Assembly (NCBI GenBank): GCA_963925605.1
Contig: CAWURY010000002.1
Coordinates: 1 to 64,000 of the forward strand
Origin: Porticoccus sp963925605
GTDB lineage: Bacteria > Pseudomonadota > Gammaproteobacteria > Pseudomonadales > Porticoccaceae
Length of the DNA stretch: 64,000 nucleotides
Reading direction: 5' to 3'
The notes beneath the pieces were generated by a model. That model had not been told where the DNA came from and searched no databases. It worked only from the letters and a program-made list of their open reading frames with translations. Made by a program: the position numbers and the translations under genes. Below, one piece after another: positions 44,803-53,784 of this stretch; positions within the stretch are counted from its first letter, which is position 1; every line of letters starts with the position of its first letter.

Positions 44803-45110
44803 GTTGATGCGTCTCCGAGAAAACAAAGCTTGCTTATTTTATCTTATTATTCTGCTTAGGGCTGTAATTCTGAGAATTAATCCACTCAGTAGTCTGATGA
44901 GTTTATTATGGCTGGGTGTCTAGTAGATAATTTTTTTAAAATTTCTCGCAAAGATAAATCCGTTCACAGCATAAAGTCATTCAAAAAAATAAGATGCAAG
45001 CATAAGCGGCTCTACATGGTTTTAAAAAACAAGGAATGATTTATAGTAACAAGCATATTTCAAGCATTAAACAAACAACAAACATAGCCGACTATTTATA
45101 GGATGCATGC
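44803..45110. other. Gap between PilJ-like gene and gshB
   Basis: A 308-bp AT-rich region in which I see no ORF and no recognisable pilG/pilH remnant. It holds a weak CTGAG...CTCAG repeat near 44871-44890. Divergent promoters for both genes are expected but no clear boxes are seen. Confidence 0.5.
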
Positions 45111-46055
45111 ATGACCAAAACTCTAGGCGTTGTAATGGACTCCATTGAATCAATTAATCCACACAAAGATACCACGCTGCTATTACTTCTTGCCGCGCAA
45201 AATAGAGGCTGGAAGATTATGTATATGCAGCAACATGATCTATCTCTTGAGAATGAAAATCCAGTTGCCAGAATGTCTCAGCTGCAAGTCAAAGATCACC
45301 AGACAAGGTGGTTTTCTCTAGGGAAGCCAAAACTTGCATCGCTATCAGACCTGAATGTCATTCTTATGCGCAAAGACCCTCCTTTTGATACTGAATACAT
45401 CTATACAACTTACATACTTGAAGCAGCAGAGAATTTAGGTGTAATGGTTCTCAACAAGCCTCGAAGCCTTAGGGACTGCAATGAAAAAATTTTTGCAGCT
45501 TCTTTTCCTCAGTGCGCGCCACCCCTCTTGGTTAGCAGAGATATCAGCCAAATTAAAAATTTTTACAACAAGCATCTTGACATTGTCCTTAAGCCCCTTG
45601 ATGGAATGGGGGGAGCATCTATCTTTAAGATTGGAAAAAATGATCTCAACCTAAACGTTATCATAGAAACACTGACCGATAATGGGCGGAAAACCATCAT
45701 GGCACAAAAATTTATCCCAGAAATAAAATTAGGGGATAAGCGTATTTTGATGATTGAAGGAGAGCCTGTTCCCTATTGCTTGGCAAGAATTCCACCGGAA
45801 GGAGATATTCGAGGCAATCTGGCGGTGGGCGGCAGAGGTTTTGTGCAGCTGCTAAGTGAGCACGATCTTTGGATCGCCAGCCAAGTAGGGCCAACATTAA
45901 AAGAAAAAGGCATCCTATTTGCCGGGCTAGATGTCATTGGTAGCTACTTAACGGAAATCAATATTACCAGCCCCACCTGTGCCAGAGAAATTGATCGCGA
46001 ACAACGCACAAATATTGGGGCACAACTACTGGCCGCCATTGAAAAAAATCTATAA
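45111..46055 (+). CDS. gshB: Glutathione synthetase
   Basis: GshB ligates glycine to gamma-glutamylcysteine with ATP. The 314-residue ATP-grasp protein shows LGVVMDSIESINPHKD, RKDPPFDTEYIYTTYILE, LKPLDGMGGASIF, AQKFIPEI and NITSPTC. Length matches E. coli (316). It begins the run gshB-ruvX-yggS-proC-yggT; yqgE, which commonly separates gshB and ruvX, is missing. Confidence 0.95.
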   Translation: MTKTLGVVMDSIESINPHKDTTLLLLLAAQNRGWKIMYMQQHDLSLENENPVARMSQLQVKDHQTRWFSLGKPKLASLSDLNVILMRKDPPFDTEYIYTTYILEAAENLGVMVLNKPRSLRDCNEKIFAASFPQCAPPLLVSRDISQIKNFYNKHLDIVLKPLDGMGGASIFKIGKNDLNLNVIIETLTDNGRKTIMAQKFIPEIKLGDKRILMIEGEPVPYCLARIPPEGDIRGNLAVGGRGFVQLLSEHDLWIASQVGPTLKEKGILFAGLDVIGSYLTEINITSPTCAREIDREQRTNIGAQLLAAIEKNL

Positions 46056-46141
46056 TTTTGATTTTATTCGGGCGGAGGCTAAGATACTACTAGGAATCAG
46101 AAATTTTCTGCCTCACCTAAAACTAGCATAGGAATAAAATC

Positions 46142-46600
46142 ATTACTAAAGAAAGCCTCACTGTCCTAGCTTTTGATTTTGGTGCGCGCCAAATTGGCGT
46201 TGCTGTTGGTCAAACCCCTATAGGGACGGCAAATACATTAACTGTATTACAAGCAAAAAATGGAGTGCCTGATTGGGGCAAAATCAAACTACTTCTAGAT
46301 GAATGGAAACCAAATCAAGTAATTGTAGGGTTGCCCCTGAATATGGATGGAAGTGAGAGTGATTTTTGTATCAGAGCGCGTAAATTTGCTCGCAGAATAC
46401 ATGGTAAATTTGGAATGAAGGTAGAGATGGTCGATGAGCGCCTTTCTACGTTTGAAGCAAAGCATCAAAATCAACTTAAGCATGAAAAAAATAAAAAATA
46501 TGGCCCAACAAACTATCGCAATAATCCCGTGGATGATCTTGCAGCTGTAATCATCTTGCAAACTTGGCTATCAGAGCCAACCATAGCAATTTTACCGTAA
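46142..46600 (+). CDS. ruvX: Putative pre-16S rRNA nuclease RuvX/YqgF, apparent ATT start
   Basis: RuvX is an RNase H-fold nuclease involved in maturing the 5' end of 16S rRNA. Reading from 46142 gives about 152 residues with AFDFGARQIGVAVGQ (catalytic Asp), IVGLPLNMDGSES, DERLSTFEA and PVDDLAAVIIL, matching E. coli YqgF in length and motifs. An in-frame stop at 46124-46126 bars extension, and no ATG, GTG or TTG lies between it and the essential AFDFG segment. The ATT at 46142 (or ATC at 46139) follows AGGA at 46130-46133, a plausible ribosome site. The first ordinary start (46265) would remove a quarter of the protein, including the catalytic Asp. Confidence 0.82.
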   Translation: MTKESLTVLAFDFGARQIGVAVGQTPIGTANTLTVLQAKNGVPDWGKIKLLLDEWKPNQVIVGLPLNMDGSESDFCIRARKFARRIHGKFGMKVEMVDERLSTFEAKHQNQLKHEKNKKYGPTNYRNNPVDDLAAVIILQTWLSEPTIAILP

Positions 46601-46646
46601 TGCTATACTTGCCACTACAATAGATCTTTGATTTTTAGTCGACCTT

Positions 46647-47348
46647 ATGATTAATATATCTGTCAATTTGAATAATATTCACTGCCGCATTCAGCAGGCC
46701 CTGGCAACTACAGGTCGCTGCACGAAAGATATTATCCTTGTCGTAGCTAGCAAAGGACAGTCTTCGGGGGCCATAAGAATTGCATATGCATTAGGACAAA
46801 AACACTTTGGAGAAAATTATTTACAAGAGGCCCTTAAAAAACAACGAGAGCTTTCCGACCTATCGGACATATGTTGGCACTTCATTGGCCCCCTACAGTC
46901 TAACAAAGCACGAAAAATAGCAGAAAATTTTGACTGGGTGCACACGATTGATAAAGCAAAAATCGCCGAAAAACTAAGCGCATCACGACAAGACAATCAG
47001 CTGCCGCTAAACGTCTGCATACAAGTAAACATTAGCGGGGAAGAGAGCAAATCGGGGCTATCAGTTCAAGAGTGCTTTAAACTTTCTACTACAGTTGCGG
47101 CCCTTCCTCGCTTAAATCTTAGAGGCTTAATGACAATACCTCAAAACAATGCAGCAGAGGCGGAACAAAAGAAACACTTCAAAGCTATGTCGAACCTGCT
47201 TGTGAGGGTCAGGGGTAGCTCCCCTCAGCTGGCAACACTAGATACACTTTCCATGGGGATGTCATCTGACCTTGAGGCGGCTCTCCAAGAAGGGGCAACA
47301 ATTATTAGGGTGGGCTCAGCCATTTTTGGCCCTAGAAGATCATCATAA
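46647..47348 (+). CDS. yggS: PLP homeostasis protein YggS/PROSC
   Basis: YggS is a PLP-binding, type III fold (alanine-racemase-like) protein that buffers vitamin B6. The 233 residues show VVASKGQSS with the PLP lysine, QKHFGENYLQEA, WHFIGPLQSNKA, and the C-terminal LSMGMSSDLEAALQEGATIIRVGSAIFG. It has no racemase tower. It is followed by proC with 37 bp between. Confidence 0.93.
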   Translation: MINISVNLNNIHCRIQQALATTGRCTKDIILVVASKGQSSGAIRIAYALGQKHFGENYLQEALKKQRELSDLSDICWHFIGPLQSNKARKIAENFDWVHTIDKAKIAEKLSASRQDNQLPLNVCIQVNISGEESKSGLSVQECFKLSTTVAALPRLNLRGLMTIPQNNAAEAEQKKHFKAMSNLLVRVRGSSPQLATLDTLSMGMSSDLEAALQEGATIIRVGSAIFGPRRSS

Positions 47349-47385
47349 CAACCCACAACGGATTTTAATTACCAAGGAGGCACTT

Positions 47386-48201
47386 GTGAGCAGGCCAAAA
47401 ATAGCATTTATAGGTGGTGGCAACATGGCAACTAGCTTAATAAGTGGAATTTTAGACGAAGGGTACCCCTCAAGTCATATTACTGTTAGCGGGCCCACGG
47501 AAGAGAAGCTTTTTCGCCTAAACCAAAAATTTGGAATTAACACTACGACAGATAATTCTATCGCCGCTGCCGGCGCAGAAATAATACTGCTTTCAGTCAA
47601 ACCTAAAATGGTAAAACCAGTCTCTTTGGAACTATCTGCCTTTTTAAAGCATCGACCACTCGTAATTTCGGTTGCTGCAGGTATCCCCCTGCTTTCCTTG
47701 CAAAAATGGCTAGGGACAGGTGTTCCTGTTATTAGGTGCATGCCCAACACCCCAGCGCTTGTTCAAACTGGTGCAACGGGATTATTTGCTGACACGGATG
47801 TTAGCTCTGAGCAGTGCGCCTTAGCCACTGAAATTTTCAATGCTGTTGGGGTCTGCTGTTGGCTCGAAAAAGAGGAGGACCTTGATGTGGTTACGGCGGT
47901 TTCTGGAAGTGCCCCCGCCTATTTCTTTCTTTTTATGGAGGCTATGGAGAAAACTGCCATAGAGCTCGGCCTAAGCCAAGAGGTTGCTCGAAAATTAATC
48001 TTGCAAACTGCATTAGGGGCGGCAAAAATGGCTATTGAGAATGGCGCAGAGCCAGCAGAATTACGTCGACGTGTTACTTCCCCGGCTGGCACTACTGAAG
48101 CTGCTATTAACACATTCCTTGAAGGGGATATTTTAGGGTTATTCGACAAAGCAATGGCTAGCTGCGTTAGACGAGCAAAAGAGCTGGCACAAGAAGCATG
48201 A
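47386..48201 (+). CDS. proC: Pyrroline-5-carboxylate reductase
   Basis: ProC reduces pyrroline-5-carboxylate to proline. The start is a GTG at 47386 preceded by AAGGAGG at the ideal distance, giving 271 residues that open with KIAFIGGGNMATSLISG, the Rossmann nucleotide motif. Further motifs are ILLSVKPKMV, PNTPALVQTGATG and SGSAPAYFFLFMEA and TSPAGTTEAAI. A longer frame that overlaps yggS is not supported. Confidence 0.95.
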   Translation: MSRPKIAFIGGGNMATSLISGILDEGYPSSHITVSGPTEEKLFRLNQKFGINTTTDNSIAAAGAEIILLSVKPKMVKPVSLELSAFLKHRPLVISVAAGIPLLSLQKWLGTGVPVIRCMPNTPALVQTGATGLFADTDVSSEQCALATEIFNAVGVCCWLEKEEDLDVVTAVSGSAPAYFFLFMEAMEKTAIELGLSQEVARKLILQTALGAAKMAIENGAEPAELRRRVTSPAGTTEAAINTFLEGDILGLFDKAMASCVRRAKELAQEA

Positions 48202-48256
48202 GGCTAGCCCGCTAATCGCTAAAAATTTATTAACACAACTAACGGACAAGCAGGCC

Positions 48257-48844
48257 ATGACTACACTTACTCCACTCGCAACACATTTAGTGCAAACCCT
48301 AGGGAGCGTTTATTTAACTTTAGTGATATTGCGTTTCTTGCTGCAGTTAGTTAAAGCAGATTTTTATAACCCTATTTCTATGTTTATCGTTAAAGCCACC
48401 CGACTACCAAGTGGTGCTATACGTGTTTTTTTGCCACCGTTTCGCTCATGTGACCCTGCCAGTCTAGTGCTGGCTTTACTGGTTCAATGGCTAATCATAC
48501 AGCTAACATATACAATTAATGGTGCAGGCATGGTTAATATCTTTATGGCTCTTGCTTGGGGTCTAGTGGGTACGCTGTCTGTATTTCTAAATATTTATCT
48601 CTATGGGTTGTTGGCCACGATTGTTATCAGCTGGGTAGCTCCACAGAGCCAGCATCCGGCTATAGTGCTGATGCAGCAAATCATTTCCCCGGTAATGGAG
48701 CCATTTAGGCGCATTCTTCCATCTTTTGGAGCTATAGACTTGTCGCCGATGCTTTTATTTTTGGTCCTTAATATGCTGGAGTTTTTTCTTCATGGGATAG
48801 CCAGTTTCCTCCTGCTCCCAACGCGCATAGTTGCCGGCATATAG
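48257..48844 (+). CDS. yggT: YggT-family membrane protein
   Basis: This 195-residue inner-membrane protein comprises two YGGT repeats, each with paired hydrophobic helices (about 10-90 and 100-190), including FYNPISMFIVKAT and the equivalent HPAIVLMQQIISPVMEPFRRILP. Family function is uncertain; it has been linked to osmotic tolerance and, in other phyla, to photosynthetic complex assembly. It lies after proC, as in most gammaproteobacteria, and converges on rph with a 7-bp gap. Confidence 0.88.
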   Translation: MTTLTPLATHLVQTLGSVYLTLVILRFLLQLVKADFYNPISMFIVKATRLPSGAIRVFLPPFRSCDPASLVLALLVQWLIIQLTYTINGAGMVNIFMALAWGLVGTLSVFLNIYLYGLLATIVISWVAPQSQHPAIVLMQQIISPVMEPFRRILPSFGAIDLSPMLLFLVLNMLEFFLHGIASFLLLPTRIVAGI

Positions 48845-48851
48845 CCACTAA

Positions 48852-49574
48852 TTAGCTTTCAGATAGTGCGGCTTGCTGTAGCTCCAGTAACTCATTGATG
48901 CCGCTTTTGGCCAAAGCTAACATTTTGTCAAGCTGGTCTTGAGCAAAAGGAGCTCCTTCCGCGGTTCCCTGAATCTCAATAAATCCTCCATCGCTATTCA
49001 TCACAATGTTCATGTCAGTTTCAGCCTTGGAGTCTTCGGCATAATCCAGGTCTAATACCGGCGTTCCGTTGTAAATACCCACCGATACAGAGGCAATCAT
49101 TCCAATCAAAGGGCTTTCCTGAATCTTGCCTGTCTCTTTTAAATAACTAACAGCATCCATTAGCGCGACACAGGCGCCAGTGATCGAAGCTGTTCGTGTT
49201 CCGCCATCAGCCTGAATAACATCGCAGTCTATCTTAATGGTATTTTCGCCCAAAATTTTGAGATCAATAGCTGCTCTTAATGAGCGGCCAATCAATCTTT
49301 GAATTTCTTGGGTTCTTCCGGACTGCTTGCCTCGACTGGACTCTCTATCCATTCTTGAGTTTGTTGAACGAGGGAGCATGCCATACTCTGCTGTAATCCA
49401 TCCCTGGCCTTTGCCTCGAAGGAAATATGGAACGGAATTCTCGACACTAGCCGTACAAATGACTTTAGTGTCGCCAAACTCAATCAGCACCGACCCTTCA
49501 GCGTGTTTAGTATAGTTACGAGTAATAGTTACATTGCGTAGTTGGTCTGTAGAGCGGCCACTAGGTCGAGACAT
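48852..49574 (-). CDS. rph: Ribonuclease PH
   Basis: RNase PH trims tRNA 3' ends by phosphorolysis. The 240 residues begin RPSGRSTDQLRNVTITRNY and include GKGQGWITAEYGMLPRST, RLIGRSLRAAIDLK, IDCDVIQADGGTRTASITG and FIEIQGTAEGAPF, with the phosphate-site arginines. Length fits the family (238-240). Confidence 0.96.
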   Translation of the reverse strand: MSRPSGRSTDQLRNVTITRNYTKHAEGSVLIEFGDTKVICTASVENSVPYFLRGKGQGWITAEYGMLPRSTNSRMDRESSRGKQSGRTQEIQRLIGRSLRAAIDLKILGENTIKIDCDVIQADGGTRTASITGACVALMDAVSYLKETGKIQESPLIGMIASVSVGIYNGTPVLDLDYAEDSKAETDMNIVMNSDGGFIEIQGTAEGAPFAQDQLDKMLALAKSGINELLELQQAALSES

Positions 49575-49598
49575 ATTGATTGCTTCCTGAGAAAATGG

Positions 49599-49637
49599 GG
49601 TGTCATTTTAGCTGATTTCTTCAGCTTATGTGACACC
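49599..49637. repeat. Two-stem hairpin in the rph/yicC divergent region
   Basis: GGTGTCA (49599-49605) pairs with TGACACC (49631-49637), and inside it AGCTGA (49610-49615) pairs with TCAGCT (49621-49626), with symmetric 4-base internal loops and a 5-base apical loop. It lies between the two divergent starts, near each promoter or 5' leader. There is no T-run on either side, so it is not a classic terminator. It may be an operator or an RNA structure in a leader. Confidence 0.5.
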
Positions 49638-49681
49638 ATGTTAATATATGCGTCAATTTTTTATTTTTACGGACACTAAAG

Positions 49682-50545
49682 ATGACTAATAGTATGACTG
49701 CTTTTGCAAGCAAGTCTGTGCAATGCGAATGGGGAGCGGCTGTTTGGGAATTACGCTCTGTTAACCACCGCTATCTAGACGCACATTTTCGTATACCCGA
49801 ATCAGTCCGCGAGCTTGAGATGACATTACGAGAACTTTGCAAAAAACATCTTGAGAGGGGGAAGATAGATTGCGTGTTGCAAATAAACACCATTCAAACA
49901 GCTGGGAAAGTAACTATAAATCAATCAATAGCAGGAGAATGCATATCTGCATGCGAGGCCCTAGCAGCTAGAATAAGTGATGCTGCAAAAATTTCCCCTT
50001 TTGATATTCTGCGATGGCCGGGAGTAATTAAAGAAACAGAGGCGGACAATCGCGATCTAAATAAAATATTGGTGGCTCTTTTTGAAGAAACCCTAGTAGA
50101 GCTCAAAGGGAGCCGACAGAGAGAGGGGAGCAAGCTCCAGCTTCTGATTGAGCAGCGTCTTAGGGCTATTGCGGAGGAGGTTGGCAATGTTCGTCAACAA
50201 ATTCCGCTTCTGCTAGAGGCGCGAAGAAAAAAAATTATAGACAAATTTCATGAGATATCGCTAAATCTTGACGGGGAACGTCTTGAGCAAGAACTAGTAA
50301 TGCTTGCGCAAAAAGCTGATGTAGAGGAAGAGCTCGATAGACTAGATACCCATTTAGTCGAGATAGATCATATTTTTAAACGCCAAGAGCCTATTGGAAG
50401 AAGGCTAGATTTTCTGATGCAGGAGCTGAACCGCGAGGCCAATACGCTTGGCTCAAAATCTATTGGAAGCGACACGACTCAATCTTCAATAGAACTAAAG
50501 GTACTGATAGAACAAATGCGAGAGCAGATTCAAAATATTGAATAG
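49682..50545 (+). CDS. yicC: YicC-family endoribonuclease
   Basis: YicC proteins are stress-related endoribonucleases that act on small RNAs such as RyhB in E. coli. The 287 residues show SMTAFAS, ELRSVNHRYLDAHFRIPE, and the C-terminal DUF1732 region ADVEEELDRLDTHL and GRRLDFLMQELNREANTLGSKS. It has its usual place before gmk and rpoZ. Two ATGs (49682, 49694) are possible starts. Confidence 0.93.
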   Translation: MTNSMTAFASKSVQCEWGAAVWELRSVNHRYLDAHFRIPESVRELEMTLRELCKKHLERGKIDCVLQINTIQTAGKVTINQSIAGECISACEALAARISDAAKISPFDILRWPGVIKETEADNRDLNKILVALFEETLVELKGSRQREGSKLQLLIEQRLRAIAEEVGNVRQQIPLLLEARRKKIIDKFHEISLNLDGERLEQELVMLAQKADVEEELDRLDTHLVEIDHIFKRQEPIGRRLDFLMQELNREANTLGSKSIGSDTTQSSIELKVLIEQMREQIQNIE

Positions 50546-50588
50546 TCTAATTTATTAAAAAATTTAAGAATGAAAGGAAATATATTCA

Positions 50589-51206
50589 ATGTCTAACAAA
50601 GGGACCCTCTATATAGTTTCTGCCCCCTCTGGGGCTGGAAAAACAAGCCTGGTAAGCGCTCTGTTAAAAAAAATGCCTAATTTGCATGCTTCCGTTTCTC
50701 ATACAACTCGTGCAATGAGGCCAGGAGAAAAAGAAGGCGTAGACTATTATTTTGTCGATCAAGCAGCCTTTCTTGCTTTAATTGACGAACAAGCTTTTCT
50801 TGAGCACGCTCAGGTATTCAATCATTTTTATGGCACCTCTCAAAAGTGGGTACAACAGGCCCTCTTGGGCGGAGCAGATGTTATTCTTGAGATTGACTGG
50901 CAAGGGGCTGCGCAGATTCGTCAGCTTCTGCCTGACTGCATCAGTATTTTCGTTGTACCTCCATCACTTAATACGCTTGAGGAGAGGCTAACAAGTCGTG
51001 GGCAGGATGCCTCGGTTGTCATAAAGCGCCGCTTATCAGCGGCCAAAGAAGAAATTTCTCATTTCAAAGAAGCTGATTATTTAATTATTAATGATGGTTT
51101 TAGTGAAGCGCTCAATGATATTGGCTCTATTATTTTAAGCAAACGATTGAGACTTCCGCGGCAAGAACAAAAATATGCCTCACTGCTCAAGGATTTGTTG
51201 TCCTGA
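50589..51206 (+). CDS. gmk: Guanylate kinase
   Basis: Gmk phosphorylates GMP to GDP. The 205 residues have the P-loop SAPSGAGKTSLV, SHTTRAMRPGEKEGVDYYF, the GMP-binding EHAQVFNHFYGT, and DWQGAAQIR. Its neighbours rpoZ and spoT also concern guanine nucleotides and ppGpp. Confidence 0.96.
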   Translation: MSNKGTLYIVSAPSGAGKTSLVSALLKKMPNLHASVSHTTRAMRPGEKEGVDYYFVDQAAFLALIDEQAFLEHAQVFNHFYGTSQKWVQQALLGGADVILEIDWQGAAQIRQLLPDCISIFVVPPSLNTLEERLTSRGQDASVVIKRRLSAAKEEISHFKEADYLIINDGFSEALNDIGSIILSKRLRLPRQEQKYASLLKDLLS

Positions 51207-51294
51207 AACCAGCAATTTTGTACACTAGGGGGCCCTGTATTTAATACAGAACTTCTTTGCTACCCAAGAAGCAACCAACCAAACGGAACAGCAC

Positions 51295-51639
51295 ATGGCC
51301 AGAATTACTGTAGAAGATTGCCTGAAGAACGTAGACAACCGCTTTGAGCTTGTTATGGTTAGCTCTAAACGTGCCCGTCAGTTAGCTCTAGGCTCTAAAA
51401 AACCTTTAGTTCCCTGGGAAAACGACAAGCCCACCGTAGTGGCTTTGCGGGAAATTGAAGCGGGTCTCATAACAGCAGACATCCTAATAGAAAAAAAGAA
51501 GTCTGCTGATTTTACAATAGAAGCTGTAGGCACAGAAGAAGCAGAAATAATAACTGCCGGCGAAGGTGTTTCTATAGCTGAAGCGGTGTCTTCACCAGAA
51601 AACACCTCTGCAGTTGTTACAACTACAACAGAAGAGTAG
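51295..51639 (+). CDS. rpoZ: RNA polymerase omega subunit
   Basis: Omega helps assemble the RNA polymerase core and forms part of a ppGpp site. The 114 residues start MARITVEDCLKNVDNRFELV with the SKRARQLALG helix. It is longer than the usual 85-91 residues: an acidic, Ala/Glu/Thr-rich tail (about 75-114, ending TTTTEE) adds about 25 residues. It lies between gmk and spoT. Confidence 0.94.
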   Translation: MARITVEDCLKNVDNRFELVMVSSKRARQLALGSKKPLVPWENDKPTVVALREIEAGLITADILIEKKKSADFTIEAVGTEEAEIITAGEGVSIAEAVSSPENTSAVVTTTTEE

Positions 51640-51660
51640 CTTCATGCGGGGGAAGAAGTC

Positions 51661-53772
51661 TTGGTAGCTTTTTTGGTCGCCGAAGCCTTTGGCAAAAAAA
51701 TTTCCTCTTATCTCGCAGAAAATCAAGTCCACGGTGTCCTGAAAGCTTACGAGTTTGCTGAACAATGCCACAAAAACCAGCTAAGGCAAAGCGGCGAGCC
51801 ATACATTACTCATCCGCTTGCTGTAGCTATCATTCTCGCAGAGATGCATCTTGATCATGAAGGACTTATGGCAGCCTTGTTGCATGATGTGCTCGAAGAT
51901 ACCCATGTTGGCAAAAAAGAGCTCGCGGATCGCTTTGGAAACACTGTTGCCGAACTAGTAGACGGCGTCAGCAAACTAAGTGAGATTGAGTTTACCTCGA
52001 AAGCCGAAAGACAAGCCGAAAGTTTTCAAAAAATGACCCTAGCTATGTCGAAAGATATTCGCGTATTGTTAATAAAGCTGGCTGATCGACTGCATAATAT
52101 GAGAACTATTCACGGCTTAAGCCCAGAAAAGCGCCGCAGAATTTCCAGAGAAACATTAGATATTTATGCTCCTATTGCTCAACGATTAGGAATTAACAAC
52201 CTCAGGCTTGAATTTGAAGAGTTAGGGTTTTCCTCCATGTATCCGGTTAGGTATAAACGGATGCTAGAGGCTCGTAAAACTGCGCGCGGCCCTCGCCGAG
52301 AAATTGTTAAAGAAATTCAAAATGGGATTGAGGTGAGACTAAATAAGGAATCTATTGGAGCAGAGGTGACAGGTCGCGAAAAACATCTCTGGAGCATCTA
52401 CAAAAAGATGAAATCCAAAAAAAAATCCTTTCGAGATATCATGGATGTCTTCGCATTTCGTATTGTGGTTGATTCTGTAGATGATTGTTATCGCACATTA
52501 GGTGTCATACACAACCTATTTAAACCAGTGGCAGGTGAGTTCAAGGACTATATTGCCATTCCTAAAGTCAATGGATACCAATCTCTCCATAACGTCCTAA
52601 TAGGAACGCATGGTGTGCTTATTGAAATCCAAATAAGAACACGGGACATGGATGCTATGGCAAATTTTGGTGTTGCTGCGCATTGGCTTTATAAGTCTCA
52701 GCAAGAAGGAAATCCAAGGGCTTATCGATGGATTCAAGGGCTGCTTGACATACAAAAGCAAGCCGGCAATTCTTTAGAATTTATTGAGCATGTAAAAACT
52801 GACTTATTTCCAGACGAGGTGTATGTGTTCACAACTAAGGGCGACATTATCTCCCTGCCTCATGGGGCGACGCCGGTCGATTTTGCCTATGCGGTGCACA
52901 CGGACTTAGGTAATACTTGTGTTGCCTGCAAAAGCAATGGTGACTTAATTCCGCTTTCGACACGCCTAGAAAGCGGGGTAAGGCTTCAAATCATCACCGC
53001 TAAAAACGCCCAGCCTAACCCTTCTTGGCTCAATTTTGTTATGACCGCCAAGGCCAGAAGCGCTATTCGTCATTTCCTTAAATATCAACAGCACGAAGAA
53101 TCTGTAATATTGGGAAAAACTCTTCTCGATAGAGCGCTTGGCAGTTTCGACACGAACTACAAAAGTATTCGTAAGTCTTGGATAAAAAGAGCGCTGGTGG
53201 AAACAGGTTGCGCTTCGTTTGAAGAAATTCTGCAGCAAATTGGCTTGGGAAACCGCATGGCGTATGCGCTGGCTAATCTTATGGCCCCCCCATCTATGCG
53301 AAAAGATAGCATTCCTGAAGAATTCGAATCACCAATTATGATTGATACCCGAGAAGGATTGATTATAAATTATGCAAGATGCTGCCACCCTATACCTGGA
53401 GATTCCATTTTAGGCCACCTTAGTCCTGGCAAAGGACTTGTAGTCCACCTTGATAGCTGTAAAAATCTTAATGAAATTCGTACTAATATTGAAAAATGCA
53501 TACCACTCAATTGGTCGCTCAAAGCAAAAGGTGATTTTGCTGTGGCATTTAAAGTTCAACTGGTCTCTGAGAGGGGGATTATTGCCACGCTCGCATCACG
53601 CATTTCAGCGTGCGAAGCAGCAATACTCAAAATTCAAACAGACGAAAAGGACGGGGATTCCAGTATTGTCGACTTGTTAATTGAAGTTAAAGGTCGACTA
53701 CACCTCGCTCAAGTTATTAGGCGCATAAGACTATTGAAACAAGTACAGCGGGTATACCGCACTAAAAACTGA
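51661..53772 (+). CDS. spoT: Bifunctional (p)ppGpp synthase/hydrolase SpoT
   Basis: SpoT makes and degrades (p)ppGpp. The 703 residues carry an N-terminal HD hydrolase domain (HPLAVAIILAEM, LLHDVLEDTHV; intact HD pair), a synthetase domain with GREKHLWSIYKKM and KDYIAIPKVNGYQSLHNV and EIQIRTRDM, a TGS domain (VYVFTTKGDIISLPHGATPVDFAYAVH), a zinc-finger region (YARCCHPIPGDSI) and a C-terminal ACT domain. The start is TTG at 51661, after GGGGGAAG; all catalytic regions follow. It is 20 bp from rpoZ. Confidence 0.95.
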   Translation: MVAFLVAEAFGKKISSYLAENQVHGVLKAYEFAEQCHKNQLRQSGEPYITHPLAVAIILAEMHLDHEGLMAALLHDVLEDTHVGKKELADRFGNTVAELVDGVSKLSEIEFTSKAERQAESFQKMTLAMSKDIRVLLIKLADRLHNMRTIHGLSPEKRRRISRETLDIYAPIAQRLGINNLRLEFEELGFSSMYPVRYKRMLEARKTARGPRREIVKEIQNGIEVRLNKESIGAEVTGREKHLWSIYKKMKSKKKSFRDIMDVFAFRIVVDSVDDCYRTLGVIHNLFKPVAGEFKDYIAIPKVNGYQSLHNVLIGTHGVLIEIQIRTRDMDAMANFGVAAHWLYKSQQEGNPRAYRWIQGLLDIQKQAGNSLEFIEHVKTDLFPDEVYVFTTKGDIISLPHGATPVDFAYAVHTDLGNTCVACKSNGDLIPLSTRLESGVRLQIITAKNAQPNPSWLNFVMTAKARSAIRHFLKYQQHEESVILGKTLLDRALGSFDTNYKSIRKSWIKRALVETGCASFEEILQQIGLGNRMAYALANLMAPPSMRKDSIPEEFESPIMIDTREGLIINYARCCHPIPGDSILGHLSPGKGLVVHLDSCKNLNEIRTNIEKCIPLNWSLKAKGDFAVAFKVQLVSERGIIATLASRISACEAAILKIQTDEKDGDSSIVDLLIEVKGRLHLAQVIRRIRLLKQVQRVYRTKN

Positions 53773-53784
53773 AGAGGCAACCCG

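Noticed and set aside
44803..45110. Remnant of pilG/pilH between the PilJ-like gene and gshB
   Set aside because: I read the minus strand for receiver-domain motifs and found none.
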